A stretch of 64,000 bases of DNA from Cephalotus follicularis (Eukaryota > Streptophyta > Magnoliopsida > Oxalidales > Cephalotaceae): NCBI GenBank assembly GCA_001972305.1, contig BDDD01001652.1, positions 129,531 through 193,530 on the forward strand, given 5' to 3'. The notes beneath the pieces are model-generated. The model searched no databases. It saw nothing but the letters and a program-made list of their open reading frames with translations, and was not told the DNA's origin. Positions 22,531 through 34,340 of the stretch are shown in pieces (positions within the stretch are counted from its first letter, which is position 1; each line of letters begins with the position of its first letter). The position numbers and the translations under genes were made by a program.

Positions 22531-23566
22531 TTTTGTGTAAGTTGTACAAATTCAAGACATCAATAAAAGTTGGTTTTTTTTCCAAAATATTTGTTCAAGA
22601 TCATAGTTTCAAGTTTGCAAGGGACCGGAGGTCCAATGTTCATGTCCTCAAACCTCTGAACAACTACCGATCAACTCCCTCAATTGTGAAATTTTACTTC
22701 AAGCATGTCAGACCACGCTCCTAAAGGAGCATTCAGAGTACATCTCAGTTCAGGTCCAAAGCTTTCTAAAATTCACAAACATAAGTCGAGGTCTCGAACG
22801 GACTAAGGTGAGAGACGCCCAAGGGCGCACTCAACAAAAGACTCCTTCCGAGGAGCACCCTAAAGACTCCTTCTGAGGAGCACCCTAGAGACTCCTTCTG
22901 ATGAACTCAAACGATTCTTTTCTAGGATCTCCTAAAGACTCCCCTCGAGGAGCATCTAAAACCATACCAGCAAAAGACTTCCAAGGAAGCAATAAGACTC
23001 CCCAGGGAGCGAACTCTGGTCGGCAACACCATGGGAACTTGTCCGACCAGACCAAAATCATGTCTTGAAAGGCGAATACATGGGAACTCACAACGATCAA
23101 GCTCGTTGTATTGAGCACTTTGAAACAAGTGTCCCCACGAGGACTGCAAGCTCAGACAACCTGGTCCATAACATGATCGGCCAAACGATATCCAGCTTGG
23201 CAAACCCATAGGAACTTGTCCGAGCAGACCAAGGACGTTGTCTATGAACACAACAGAACTCATAAAAACTAAGTCCTAATACCTAAGCGCTTTGTAAGCA
23301 AAGTGTCCTACGTGGATTATAAAGCTTAGGTGATCATATATATAAGTCTACAAGTTAGACTGAGATAAAAGTCCTAAGGGAATTATGAACATACACATAT
23401 AAGCAAGGCTCAAACACATGGTGCGGAGAAATTAAGACATGATCCGAGGATACAAAAAGGATCATTTTTCATTCATATTTAATGATTACAAGTGCGAAAG
23501 TCAAAAACTATTACAATTGGAAATTAGATTGAAGATTGTTACAAGCTAGAAGCTAGCATACAAAGA
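22531..23566 (+). repeat. Element C untranslated region with short tandem repeats
   Basis: No gene is seen. A 30-base unit, AGACTCCTTCTGAGGAGCAC, repeats three to four times at 22845-22950; each unit contains a CTCC/GGAG inverted repeat. A looser duplication with the core CATRGGAACTTGTCCGASCAG recurs at 23030-23110 and 23208-23275. It separates the sense genes from the antisense ORF. Confidence 0.6.
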
Positions 23567-25989
23567 CTAAGCAGCTCGGACACCATTTGAAGGATCGTCC
23601 TCTGGAGGGGGAGGAACGAAGGGCATAGCCATGGGAGGTTGAGGAATGGAAAGTTCCAAGGGAGGCACCAAAGAAGCAGAGGCCATGCCAGGATCTGAAA
23701 GAAGGATAGTAGCCCCTGATGATCCATCTCCTTCTACCTCGCCCCCTTGATCGACCACTGCGTCGGAGGCAAGTCCAACCACCTCTTCTACCGCTTCGAC
23801 CCCTTGGTCAGCTTTTTCTTCCAAGGCTTTCTCAGCCCTCACCTCATCTGCCTCATAACCTTCGGGATAGTAGTCGAAGGCCTTGGCAGCCGAGCAGTAA
23901 GCAACCTCACCCAAGGGAACCTCGAGATGAAGAGTTGTGATCCAGTTCCGGCAAGTGTAGAATCCCTGACGATAGTACTCGGCGGATTCCTTGAAAACTT
24001 CATCACCAAAAGCTTCTGAAGCTTTGTAGTCCTCCACGGAGGCCTCCATCAAACATTGGAATTCGTCCGAAGACTTGAATTCCGTCAAGGCATCCTCCAC
24101 TGCCTTAGCCCGTCTCTCTTCATCCCTCTTGCGGTAGGCCTCGAACTTGTTTTCCAGACCTTAGTACTGGTGGCCGACATTGGAGAGGTCCTTTCGCATT
24201 TGATCCCTATCTCGGATGGCCTCGTTCCTCTCCACCTCAAGAGACTCCTGGGTCTTGAGGACTTCTTCAAGTCGAGCCTTTGCCGAGCGAGAGGTCTCAA
24301 CGAGCTCCATCAACTCAGCCCTCACCTTGTCATACCTCTCCAGGATTATCGAAAAGTTCTCGACCAGGAGGTGATGGTCATTCAGAGCCTGCCATAAAGG
24401 TGCAAAAGTAAGAGGAAAAGTAGAAAGCGTATTCAAAAAGATTTAGAAGATATCAATTACACTAAAGTGGCTCTTCAAGGAGTTGTGGATCAACTTCTCG
24501 TTGTTCCAATCCTTCCTCGCTTTAAGCTCGTCCGGAAAGAGACACAGGGAGCTAAAACAAAAGGGGACTCCGGGGTTGTTCAGACTTGTCCCCGCATTCC
24601 CTACCACCTCCAGCTCCTCGATCATCTTCTCCATGTCTCGAGGAGGAGGCAGTATAATTGGACTCCGAGAAATCCTGCCGAGGATAGACTCGAGCTCGGT
24701 CTCTGAAATGCCCTTGCCCTTCTTGCTCAGAGGCTCAGAAGGCACATCTGAGGAACGTCCCCCTGCAGGCCTCTTGGCTCCTTTATCCTTTGCCGTAGCT
24801 GCAGTTTTCTTCATTTGTTTAGCCCCCTCGGCAGCAGCTTTTGCTCTCTGCCTGGCCCCCTCGGAAGCTTCCTTCTCTTTCTGCTTAGCCTTCTTGGCAG
24901 TTGATCTTTTCTTGGATCCTTCGCCAGGCATTGACTTTGTTATTTTGGTGGCCTTGAAGAGGGCATCAAAATCGCAACGAGAAGCCATTGCTACACAAAG
25001 AAGAAGGGATCACAAGGTCAAGAGCATGGCAGTTAATAATGACAAATCATAAGAAATTAAAAAACTCAAATTGGAGGAGATAAAAGCTTTATACAGTTTT
25101 TCCTCGGCACATGGGGCACGGGTCTATCGTGGCCTCCCACTCCCTCTAAGATGTCCACCTTGGCTCCATCCGAGTGCAATTCTCAGCTGGGGACCACGCT
25201 CAGCCCGGCCTGGAGTAGATGATCCTCACGTAGAGTGGAATTCACCTCCTCGGGCTTCAAGGCCAAGAGTTTGTTGAGGTCCACTTTCTCTGCCGAGGTC
25301 AAGCGGGACCTCTTTTTCAGAGGTGGTGTATCCATAGAATCACACCAGGGGGAGGGAGTGAATCCTTCAAAGTTTTTTATCAAGAAATACCTCCTCCTCC
25401 AATGCTTAATGGATTTGGTATGGTTGAACATAAGTTTTTTGACACCAGAACGAGACTTGAAAAAGTACCCGCGCTTTCCTGGCGAGGCCGAGAGTACATG
25501 GAACTCTTTAAAAAGACCCACAGTCGCACTCACCTCTGACTCGATACATTTGACAAGGAAGCTTATTATAAAGCTCCAAGACTGAGGTTGAAGAAGTGAA
25601 GGATGGAGACAAAAATTCTCTAGGACCGAGATGGCAAAGGAGGGTACTGGAACCCTCAAGCCATGGGAGAGCGCACCTTCAAAGACCACGAAGAGGCCCT
25701 CCCTACTCTCTGTGACCATCCGAGGATCCGAGGTGAGATTAAATCTCAACCCATCAGGGAAGTTATACTAACAGGAAAGCTCTAGCACCTCATCGCGAGA
25801 GAGAGTGCTAACACCAAAGGAATCCGAGGCTGGGGTGTTAGCCTCGGTGGTGGGGGCAACAGGGTCACCCACCGCAGCCCCCAGGCTGCCTTCAGAGGAG
25901 AGGGGACTTTTGGTTGTGGGAACCACCATGGCCAAAGGTTCGACTTCTAAGGGAGGAGAAGACCTACTGGTTTGCTTAATTCTAGCCAT
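23567..25989 (-). pseudogene. Antisense additional ORF of element C (Transposase_28 / gypsy-type domain and coiled coil)
   Basis: The frame starts at ATG 25989 (MARIKQTSRSSPPLEVEP) and passes a TAG near 25768. It then enters a globular region (25749-25183; SHGLRVPVPSFAISVLENF, HPSLLQPQSWSFIISFLV) that I recognise as the putative gypsy-type transposon domain. A Lys/Ala-rich part follows (24988-24443; KKAKQKEKEASEGARQRAK). A coiled coil and acidic C-terminus (24436-23567, one TAA near 24160) end at a Pro-rich tail. Splice-like sites suggest introns: acceptor TTCTTCTTTGTGTAG before 24991, and an intron of about 80 bases between about 24460 and 24391. Additional antisense ORFs are known in Tat elements; the function is unknown. 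Confidence 0.75.
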
Positions 25990-26512
25990 TTACGCTAGCT
26001 GGAGAGAAGAAAAGACTAAAGAAATCCCAGGTCAAACTGAAACAGCGAGAAGACGACGAGCACTTACCAAGAACTTTGACAAGAAAATGGCGGAACAAGG
26101 AAGATTGGGAAGCACTGGAGATCTGGGTAGCTCTCAGCGAAAAGATAAAGATTGGAAATGACAAAGGTGAAGAGTTTTTTCCTTAAGAGAAAGATGCCTT
26201 TTAAAGACCACAAGCTCGGATCCTAGCCCTCCATGTCACACAAATCTAACGGCTGATGAGTGAACCGTCCAATCAAGCGCGGGAAACGAAGAGACAGAGG
26301 TGGGAAATGCGCAGAGCATGCCAGGTGTAAATCATGCCCTATACTCCACTTAATGATTTTTGATTTGGCCCAGCCACACAAGCCCAGCAGCCGAGGAAGG
26401 TGTGAAGGAATCCAAACCTGACAGTTAACTAAGAATCTGAAGGTCACGGTGTGGAGGCATGCCCGAGTGATAACTCTCAGTTCTGCTCATCCTCCTCTGC
26501 CACTGTCAGAGA
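25990..26512. other. Element C 3' non-coding region
   Basis: No gene or strong repeat. It would carry the promoter of the antisense ORF and the 3' untranslated region of the sense transcript (inference from position). Confidence 0.4.
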
Positions 26513-26530
26513 AGAAGGACCGGGGGGGCA
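26513..26530 (+). other. Element C polypurine tract
   Basis: GAAGGACCGGGGGGGCA ends two bases before the 3' LTR start at 26533. Position and composition are typical of the plus-strand primer. Confidence 0.75.
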
Positions 26531-26532
26531 TA

Positions 26533-26655
26533 TGATGTGGGAAAAAAATCTATTTATACCAAGAACGACACGTGTCCCCTGCGGGCGTTGCCAAGTGTCT
26601 AGGGACTTTAAGGCTTATATATGAGTATGAGTCAAAGGAAGCTCATTAACTCCAG
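26533..26655 (+). repeat. Element C 3' LTR, first 123 bases only
   Basis: TGATGTGGG... matches 6065-6185 with very few changes, including the G-box and TATA box. The match ends at AGC (26654-26656), a microhomology shared with D LTR sequence. Confidence 0.88.
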
Positions 26656-28240
26656 CCAGGCTTGCACCTCCATCCTAGGACATGCCTTCCCCAGATGAGC
26701 CATCATCAGGTATGTCCTCATTGGACGACTAACCTCGGACATGTCCTCCCCGGGCATGTCCTCCTCGGGCATGTCCTCCCAGGGCATGACCTCCCCGGCA
26801 TGTCATCCCCGGGCATGTCCTCCTCGGGCATGTCCTCCCCGGACAACACGTTCTCCTCGGACGTCTCCTCGGACAACATGTTCTCCTCGGATAGAGCCCG
26901 ACGACAAGTGCCAGACCACAACTAAACCATCCCAACACTAACAACCCTAAGGTTAGGACACGTGCCCCACAGGTTGACCCCCGCCTCGGGGAGTTCCCCT
27001 GACCTGCCCGACCTCGAGTAACCTTCTCGGTAAACAAGCAGAAGATCGTAACACAGCGTTTCAAGTAAAAACACGAAATCTCTTCATTAAACACAATAAA
27101 TCATCTCAAGAACACATCATTTTATCATTCCAAAATAATATATATCATGTTCACAAAATATCGTCCCCTGCTCAAAAGCCGAGGACCCATACAAAAGAAT
27201 ATCATTTCCTCCTTAGGTTGAGGACCATACAACAAAAGAATAAAACCCATATGCCCCCATGAATGCATGCAAGGACGAACCCGTGAAGCCGACAGTTCTG
27301 CTCATCCCCCGCAAAATACCTTGTCAACCCAAAAGACTGCCCTGGCAGCCACAGCAGCTTCCTCTGCAAAACAACTGGGAGGGGATTAGTCCAAATGACT
27401 AGTGAGCAAGAACAAGCATTCTCCAAAGCATCCACAACCACTTGACGCACAAGGAAACATATATCAGGTCATACCCAACTGGGAGAAACAAGAATATATC
27501 AGGGGACAATAAAAGAATGTACAACTAAACCACATGACAACATCCAGCTCCTCGGAGCCTGTCAAGAGAGTCAAATATCAACAAGGATAAGAATCCAATG
27601 GAAGATTATATCATCATCAACTAATAATAAAAACCGTGTCGGGGACAACAAATAAGGAAGAGGAAGACAAACACACATCACCACATCCCGTGGTCTGCCG
27701 TCATACACCATGACATAACACACACACATATTCAGGTCTCGCCTGCTAGAATCTATCCGAACCTCGTCCTCTAGTATCTATCCGGACCTCATCCGCTGGG
27801 ATCTATCCGAGCCTCAGCTCGCTATCCACCACAGTATCCGTGGTCTGCCGCCATACCAGGAGAAACACACACCTATCCAGGCCTTGCCTGCTATGTCTAT
27901 CCGGACCTCGTCCGCTAGTATCTATCCGAGCCTCAGCTCGCTATCCTTTATCCGTACAACCAGGGGAAAACCAAGTAAACAAGCCGTACAATTCTGTGCA
28001 CCCCTCATAACAGAGGAAAACCAAGGTATAAGGAGAGAATCATCAAGAAAGATAACAACACATCCGAGGATGAAAATACACCATCCTGAGGACCAACCGA
28101 GCTCTCAAGCTCATCCCAGATCAAGAACACAATATACAAGATAACCGAGATCCAAATCCCCAAGGAAAACATTCAACCAGAGGACAATAACAGGCACACA
28201 TAAATATCAAATAAAAGAAAGAGGAGAATGTCCCACTCAC
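26656..28240 (-). repeat. Element D LTR fragment (third copy)
   Basis: It aligns closely with 6974-8500 of the left D LTR, including the same block order, but carries a longer minisatellite (about 26740-26890). It starts and ends inside the LTR, so it is a truncated copy rather than a fresh insertion. At 28241 it abuts element E. Confidence 0.88.
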
Positions 28241-29513
28241 CATTACCAACAATGACCTTAAAAGGTTTGCAAGGCACTATTGTCAAATCCAGTCTCTAAG
28301 CCACTTGTTCTTGTATAAAATTATGAGTATTCCCATTATCGAGAAAAAATGTGTAACTTGTGTTGCTTATGTTGTCCAGTAATACCCATAGATTTGGGAC
28401 TATACTGACCTGCCTTAGCTAACAAACTAATCTCAGATAATACTTCTGTTGGAATAGAATTTGAGGACTGAATTAAATCTAAATCTCCATCTTTCTCTTC
28501 ATGTTCTTCCTCCTCTTCAGCTACCATCAACAAAAATTTTGGTTTACACTTATGGCCAGGCTTATACTTTTCGCCACAGTTATAGCAAAGGCCCGTCTCT
28601 CTTCTCTTCTTAATTTCTGTAGAAGTTAACTTCTTAATAGGCAATGAAGTAGACTTATGTGGAGTAGAAGTAGAAATAGTTGCCATATTTGAGGTAGAAA
28701 TAACTGGTTTAGATCAAGAAGGCTTCAAGGACCTCTGTAAATCTCTCTGCAAGTCCATATATTCCTGTTCATGAATCTCTGCCAACTCCATAGCTTGGGT
28801 CAGAGAAACAAATTGAGCTATCAATAATTTCCTCTGCAATCTAACCCAGAGAAAAACTTGCTAATAAACCAATCTTCACTTAATCCAGTAACTTTATTGG
28901 CAAGTTTCTCAAATTGATTTTAGTATTCCTCCATCGTAGAGGTATGCTACAATTGCATCAGTATTCCTCAAAAATCTTCATATTTAGATGGTCCAAAACG
29001 CAGAGAGATAGCTTTCAAGAATGTAGCCCGGTTGTAAATCATTTCATTACGAGACATACATTGAAAACATTCATATGCAGGACCCTCAAGATGCAAGGTA
29101 GCCATTTCTAATCTATGTTCCTCTGGAATCTTGCAAAAATTAAAGAATTTCTAGACTTTGAAAACCCATGCTTCAACTTGAGAACCATCACATTTGGGTA
29201 TATCTAATTTCAATGATCTAAGTCCAGCAATGTCCAGATTGTAATGTTGAGGATGATTATGAAGGCTATGGTAATTCTCGTGCCTTGCTGCACAATCTGT
29301 AGGTTGCGTTGATGAGGGCGAGTTAGAATCTTGAAAGAAGTGGGTATTTTTGTTTTTGAAGGCTTCCATGAACGCAGTGAGTCGCTCCAATCTTCCTGAA
29401 ATTTGATAAAGAACCTCACTTTGCTGTGATAATGCCTGATGATGATCCTCTCTAGCCGCTTGCAAGAAACAAACTTGATCATCAAGGTCATTGAACCTTG
29501 AAGAATTTGTCAT
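28241..29513 (-). pseudogene. gag: Element E, upstream piece: gag and protease start
   Basis: The minus-strand start is at 29513 (MTNSSRFNDLDDQVCFLQ), followed by SLKLDIPKCDGSQVEAWVF (29155-29215). A knuckle CYNCGEKYKPGHKC (about 28545-28590) lies in the 28686-28336 frame. The protease start reads LDNGNTHNFIQEQVA (about 28310-28355), then one stop, then PCKPFKVIVGNG at the edge. The same protein continues, after a gap of perhaps 20-25 residues, at 6064 and leftward. Stops between 28690 and 29150 show decay. Confidence 0.8.
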
Positions 29514-29668
29514 AATTTTGAAGCAGAAAAATCCTCAAGAACAACAATAAAAACCCAAATCCAGATTGTTCTTGAACTCAAAAATGAATCCAAAAACAAT
29601 GAAAGCACCAAAACGATACACCTTAATCCAAGACAAAGAAAATAAAATCAATTTATAGGTTAACCCTA
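29514..29668 (-). other. Element E leader between LTR and gag
   Basis: AT-rich leader of about 155 bases. I do not see a clear primer binding site next to the LTR end, so the boundary is tentative. Confidence 0.35.
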
Positions 29669-30115
29669 TGTAATAAATTCAAGAAAAAGGAATTTTATTA
29701 TGAAACCTTCACTATTTGAGTTGTGCCAACTCCAGTTCAAAGAACTGTACAAATTACACAATGCACCCTTCAATCCTAATACCAGTACTAATATAGAATA
29801 TTCTCTCAAAAAGTACAACTGTCACTAGCAACTAACCAAGGTACAATGCATAACTAGCTCTAACTAACTAACAAAACTTCCAACTCACGTTTATATCACT
29901 CAAGCCTCACAAACTTCACTGCATCTTCATTGGTTCTTCACAGTTGACAATCCTTAAACCTGGATGTTTTCCTTTTGATTCTCTGACCTCTCCCCAGTGC
30001 TGCATGTCCCAAACCTTTCTCCATCTCACCAGCAATTGAAGATTCTTCCGTAATCAACTCTTGAGCTCTTCTCTTAATCACCTCTTCATCCAATATCACC
30101 CTGCATCTATTATCA
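29669..30115 (-). repeat. Element E possible 5' LTR (about 450 bases)
   Basis: On the minus strand it would run from TGATAATAG (30115) to TTATTACA (29669), with TG...CA ends at the right distance from gag. It was called from position and termini only, because the partner LTR is outside the window. Confidence 0.35.
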
Positions 30116-30518
30116 CAATATCAGTTATCACAAGTGAGTTGTCAAAATATTATTGGTAATTATTTTATTAAAAGTCAAAACATTATTAATGATGTTTAAA
30201 CAAAACACAAATGATATTTTGACAACGTACTTGTGATGCATTTGTGATACCACATCACTTATGGTTGATAGCATTTCTCAAGATAAATCAATGATATATC
30301 ATTTTATGATGACTAATGTTATTAACCACAAGTGTATCACAAGTGAGTTGTCAAAATATCATTGGTGACATCATTAATGGTTTATGGTTGATAGCATTAC
30401 TCAAACTAAATTGATGATATATTATTTTATGATGAGTAATGCTATTATCCACAAGTGATATGGTATTAGAATTGAGTTGTCAAAACATCATTGGTGATTG
30501 TTTTATTAAAACTCTAAA
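30116..30518. repeat. AT-rich tandem/inverted repeat, MITE-like
   Basis: The block TCACAAGTGAGTTGTCAAAA occurs at about 30128, again at about 30332, in decayed form near 30470, and in inverted form at about 30208-30235. A second block, TTATGGTTGATAGCATT, occurs at about 30260 and 30383. The period is about 125-135 bases. No ORF. Confidence 0.55.
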
Positions 30519-30912
30519 TGTCACACCCCGTTTTCATATTAACTCACATGGTTAACCAATTAATCCAGTATTTACCAATAATTGAAAATTCTTAAACTTT
30601 TACTGAAGCATTCAAATATACTGGATTTTTCAAAAGTATACACATGCAGCCATACAACACGCTTAAATTTATGAAATTCAAAGTTATATGTTACATACTG
30701 ATAATGTAAATATAACATAACATGGTACAACTTAAATACAACTACAACCATAGATGAAACCTTCAAGCAAAGCTTCAAAAGCACGTCTTCAGTAATCCTT
30801 CGTTAATCTGAAATTGTAGGTATTACCTTTTTGTCTACTCGGCTAAGTAGGAAGTATGCATGAAAATAAATATATAAATATAATCATGCATGACACTTTA
30901 TATTTCAAAATA
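30519..30912 (-). repeat. Element M LTR, segment 1
   Basis: TGTCACACCCCGTTTTC aligns with the reverse complement of the 3' end of LTR G (38655-39048), including ATCCAGTATTTACCA and the GGCTAAGTAG core. M is thus a minus-oriented relative of G. It runs into a TA microsatellite at 30913. Confidence 0.78.
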
Positions 30913-30952
<40 letters not shown>

Positions 30953-30958
30953 TATATA
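30913..30958. repeat. (TA)n microsatellite at the LTR M / caulimovirid junction
   Basis: About 22 TA dinucleotides. LTR G has a (CA)n(TA)n tract at the matching place (38582-38632), so the viral sequence interrupts M within this tract. Confidence 0.75.
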
Positions 30959-31620
30959 CTAAACCATTGGTTTAAATAATTTTGTAAAATGTATATAAAT
31001 GTTTGAAATATTATTCTATAGAATTTGAAAATATTAAAATATCATCAATGTATACAATTGAAAATGATGAGTATGGATTAAAAATGTCATTCATAATTTT
31101 TTGAAATTCACTGGGGTGTTTTTTTAGTCCGAATGACATAACATTCCACTCATAATTACCAAAGGGAGTGGTAAATGCAGTTTTGTATCTATCATTTACT
31201 TGAATTTGTATTGGCCAGAATTCTGACTTTAAATCAAAATTTGAAAATATTTTTGCTTCAGTTAATCTTTTTAACAAATCTTTTTTGTTAGGAATTGGAT
31301 GTCTAATCCACTGTAAAACAGTGTTTAATGGTTTATAATTTATGACTAATCTTGGTGTTCCACGTTCAATTTATGAATTTTTATTGACATAAAAGAATGT
31401 ACAACTCCAAAGGGATTTGCTAGGCCTAATTAATTTTTTATTCAATAATTCCTGAATTTCTTTTTTACAATGTTTCATTAATTCATGTGTCATTTGAATT
31501 GTTCTTGCTTTAGTGGGAATGTTTTGTTCAGAGAAATCTTTTTCATATGGTAAGGACACCACATGACGTTTCATGTGCCAAAAAGCATCGGTAATGTCTG
31601 AACAAATATTGTTGATTATG
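30959..31620 (-). pseudogene. Endogenous caulimovirid: reverse transcriptase region
   Basis: Minus-strand frames at 31574-31371 and 31277-31011 carry RT hallmarks: a HELMKHCKKEIQELL-type thumb/finger segment and the catalytic YIDDIL (about 31035-31055). The sequence is closer to caulimovirid (pararetrovirus) RT than to the Ty3/gypsy copies here, and it has no LTR. A stop near 31370 and frame breaks show that it is inactive. Old integrated copy; description only. Confidence 0.8.
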
Positions 31621-32345
31621 TTATTTTTTAATGAGCTGATTTTTACTCGAATTTGTAAAGTTTGTAATTATTGTTCAAGTTTCTTATTTGATATTTCTTA
31701 CATCATAGAATACAAATGATTTTCTTTTGTTTTTATCAAGTTTATTGAATGTTCTTTAAACATAGAAAATGTTTTTAAAAGATTAATTTCTTTAGTAATG
31801 GGTCTTTCATTGAAAGCAAATAAAATTTTTCTTTGAAATATATTTGTTGTAATTCCTTCAGTTTTTACTTTGAATGGTTTAATGATTTCTAGAAATAGTT
31901 GACCTAAGATTATTCCTATGTCTAAATCTTTGACTAAAATGAATGTCTGTTTAATACAAATGCCATCATTACAAATGTGGACATCTGAAATTTTGAATTT
32001 AACACTAAGGTTTTCAACGTTAGCAGTGAATAATCTTTGTTTAGTTTTTTCAAAGAATTTTGTTAGAATTAATCATTCTTGAATACAATTCATTTGTGCA
32101 TCTGAATCTATTAGAGTAATTGTTTGAAGTTTAAAAGAATATTGAATTACAATGGTTATGTTAATATGCCATTTCGAGTATGTTATTCTTTGAATGAGAT
32201 TAATGAATTTAGTTGATGTTTCTTCATGAATTTTTGGATCAATAGGATCAATTAATTCAATTTCTTGACCAGAAGAAGAGGAAGATGAATGTTTTTGTAA
32301 TAATAATTGTTCTAACTGTATTGTTTGTTTCTTTATTCTTTGTTT
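31621..32345 (-). pseudogene. Endogenous caulimovirid: protease and linker region
   Basis: An aspartic protease-like motif lies at about 32090-32120, with LIDSDAQ in place of a canonical D-T/S-G, so the active site is damaged. A Lys/Ile-rich linker leads to the RT. Several stops are present. Confidence 0.65.
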
Positions 32346-33735
32346 AAATTTTTATAACTCTTGTTTAGTATACTTAACTTCTTTTTGTAAATCTTGTAAT
32401 GTTAAACTTTCTGATGGTGGATTATTAAATTTTTGAAATATTTTTTGTAATGTGCACGGTTGATCATTTGATGTTGTCGGTTCAGTGTTTATTATTTCTT
32501 TTAATTTTAATAAATATTCTCTTTTTAATTCTGAATCAACAATTTTATCAACTAATTGTAATAACAAACTAAATTCTTTTTGTTTATCATTGTTTATCAT
32601 ACAATTTTTTTTATTATTGTCTTGAATGCAAATTTCTTCTGTTTTTATTTTTTTCATGATTTTCTTTAGTTTCTTTTATCTCAATATTTTTATCTTTAAT
32701 TGTTTTTTATAAAAGAATGTTTATTTTCTTTTTCTAAAGTATTATTATAATTATTATTATTTTCTTATGGGATATCAATAGATGTATTGGTTTGAGTATA
32801 ATTATTTTTAATGATTTCGTTGTCTGTGATTTGGTTAGTAGTAGAATGTTTAATTCTTAAATTTTTATCTTCTTTTTTATTTTCATTTTCTAATGTTTTA
32901 TTTTGTTCTTTATTATTACTTTCAAATTTTTTATTTTCTTCAAAATTTTGTTAGAGTTGTGAATTTTAATGGTAGAATCAGATTCTTGTTTAGAGTCTGA
33001 AGAAGAATTGCTAATTTGTTGCATTTGTATTGAAGAATCTGGATTTTGGAAACATTCAGTTTTTTCCTTTGAAGTTTGTTCATTAATTTTCTCAATTTCA
33101 TTTACAGATGTTTTAATTTTTTCACTTTGTAAAGGAGTTGTTTGAATTTCATTAGTTTTAACTTTTTTAGATAATGAATAAATATTTTTAATAACTTTGT
33201 TATCAGTGGTTTGATTCATTAAAAATTGTTCATTTTCTTTAAATTTTTAAATTTCTTTCCTAAACTTTTGTTTTTAATAGTTTCTTCCTTAGAAAAATAA
33301 TTATTTTCTTCTTCTAATTTTTTTTCTTTTTCAAAATATTTTTTATTTTCTTGTTGATTAATATAAATTGGTAAATAATTAAAAAATATAACATGAGCCT
33401 TGATTTTGGTCATGTACTCATACCATATTTTTCGAATATCATTTTGTTCAGTTCAGAATACTTTTTTGAAGAATTTGTATCTTTTTCTTAAATATTTTTC
33501 TTGAAGAAAATATTCTCTTACTAAATCTTCATTGATTTCAAATGGTTTATTGATTTTAATTATTTGGAATTTTGTTTCAGAGTATGTTAGGGAAATTATT
33601 TCTAAATCTAAAGATTCTTTAATATTATTTTTAAGAACATTAGTTGTGGTTTTAGATTCATTCAATTTTTTAATTTGTAATCTAGTATAACAATATTTTG
33701 TAATATGATTTGGCTTTTCACAATAATAGCAATTA
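32346..33735 (-). pseudogene. Endogenous caulimovirid: coat-protein-like region with zinc knuckle
   Basis: A CCHC knuckle, C-X2-C-X4-H-X4-C, is legible at about 33675-33720. It is followed by long Lys/Asn/Glu-rich, poorly conserved frames (33665-33453, 33413-33219, 33219-32890, 32657-32352). Order and composition match the coat-protein part of caulimovirids, where the knuckle binds RNA. Multiple frameshifts. Confidence 0.62.
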
Positions 33736-34002
33736 AAAACTTTTTTTGTTTGATGGTTTCAAATTTTTAGTTAATTTTTTACTAGTTTTTTCATTTAATA
33801 ATTGAATATTTTGTTGAGTCTTATTAATTTTTATAGTTTGTTCAATTGTTTGAATTCTTTTATTAATCTCTTTGAATGAAATCTTTGGAGGTTTTCAACT
33901 TTGCCATTATTTTATTCTTTCATATAAATCCATTTTTCCTGCAAAATAATTTTTATGCTGAATATTCTTGAAGATTGTTAATGCCCTACCAAAACTCTCG
34001 AG

Positions 34003-34340
34003 TTAAATAGTCAGGTAGTGAGTTAGAATCTCCTTTAATATGTTCAATAGTAAAATCAAAACGGGATAAAATTCTTTACCAATGAGCAAATATTTTTTTT
34101 TTGAAGCTAAATTTTTGACGTCTTTGTTTAAAATTGAATTGACTGCTGCACAATCAACTCTAATTAGGAATTTTTTATTCAAAAGGTCACTTTGAAATAT
34201 TTGAATACATAATACAATGTCTAAAATTTCTTTTTTAACAGTAGCATAACTTTTTTGAGCATTATTCCAAGTTCCACTGGTGTATTGTACTAATTGTTCT
34301 TTGTCGTTTATCAATTGTTTTAATATTTCATCGTATCCTT
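34003..34340 (-). pseudogene. Endogenous caulimovirid: RNase H fragment
   Basis: The frame at 34314-34003 shows SGTWNNAQKSYATVKKEIL and FLIRVDCAAVNSIL, an RNase H typical of caulimovirids. It lies upstream of the coat-like region on the same strand, although RNase H normally ends the polyprotein. This points to a rearranged or tandem viral insert. Confidence 0.72.

Larger units (their letters stand above)
6065..26655 (+). mobile_element. Element C: Ty3/gypsy, Tat lineage, with nested D and F
   Basis: Order on the plus strand: 5' LTR (6065-6636 plus 13051-13352), PBS, gag (split by F), protease, RT, RNase H, archaeal-type RNase H, integrase, an antisense extra ORF, polypurine tract, and the first 123 bases of the 3' LTR (26533-26655). 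The second RNase H and the antisense ORF are hallmarks of the plant Tat group (established for Tat, Grande and Retand relatives). All frames are broken. The 3' end is missing and is replaced by D LTR sequence. Confidence 0.9.

Noticed and set aside
29669..30115. Confident LTR call for element E
   Set aside because: Ends and spacing are suggestive, but no partner LTR or primer binding site is visible, so only a low-confidence feature is given.
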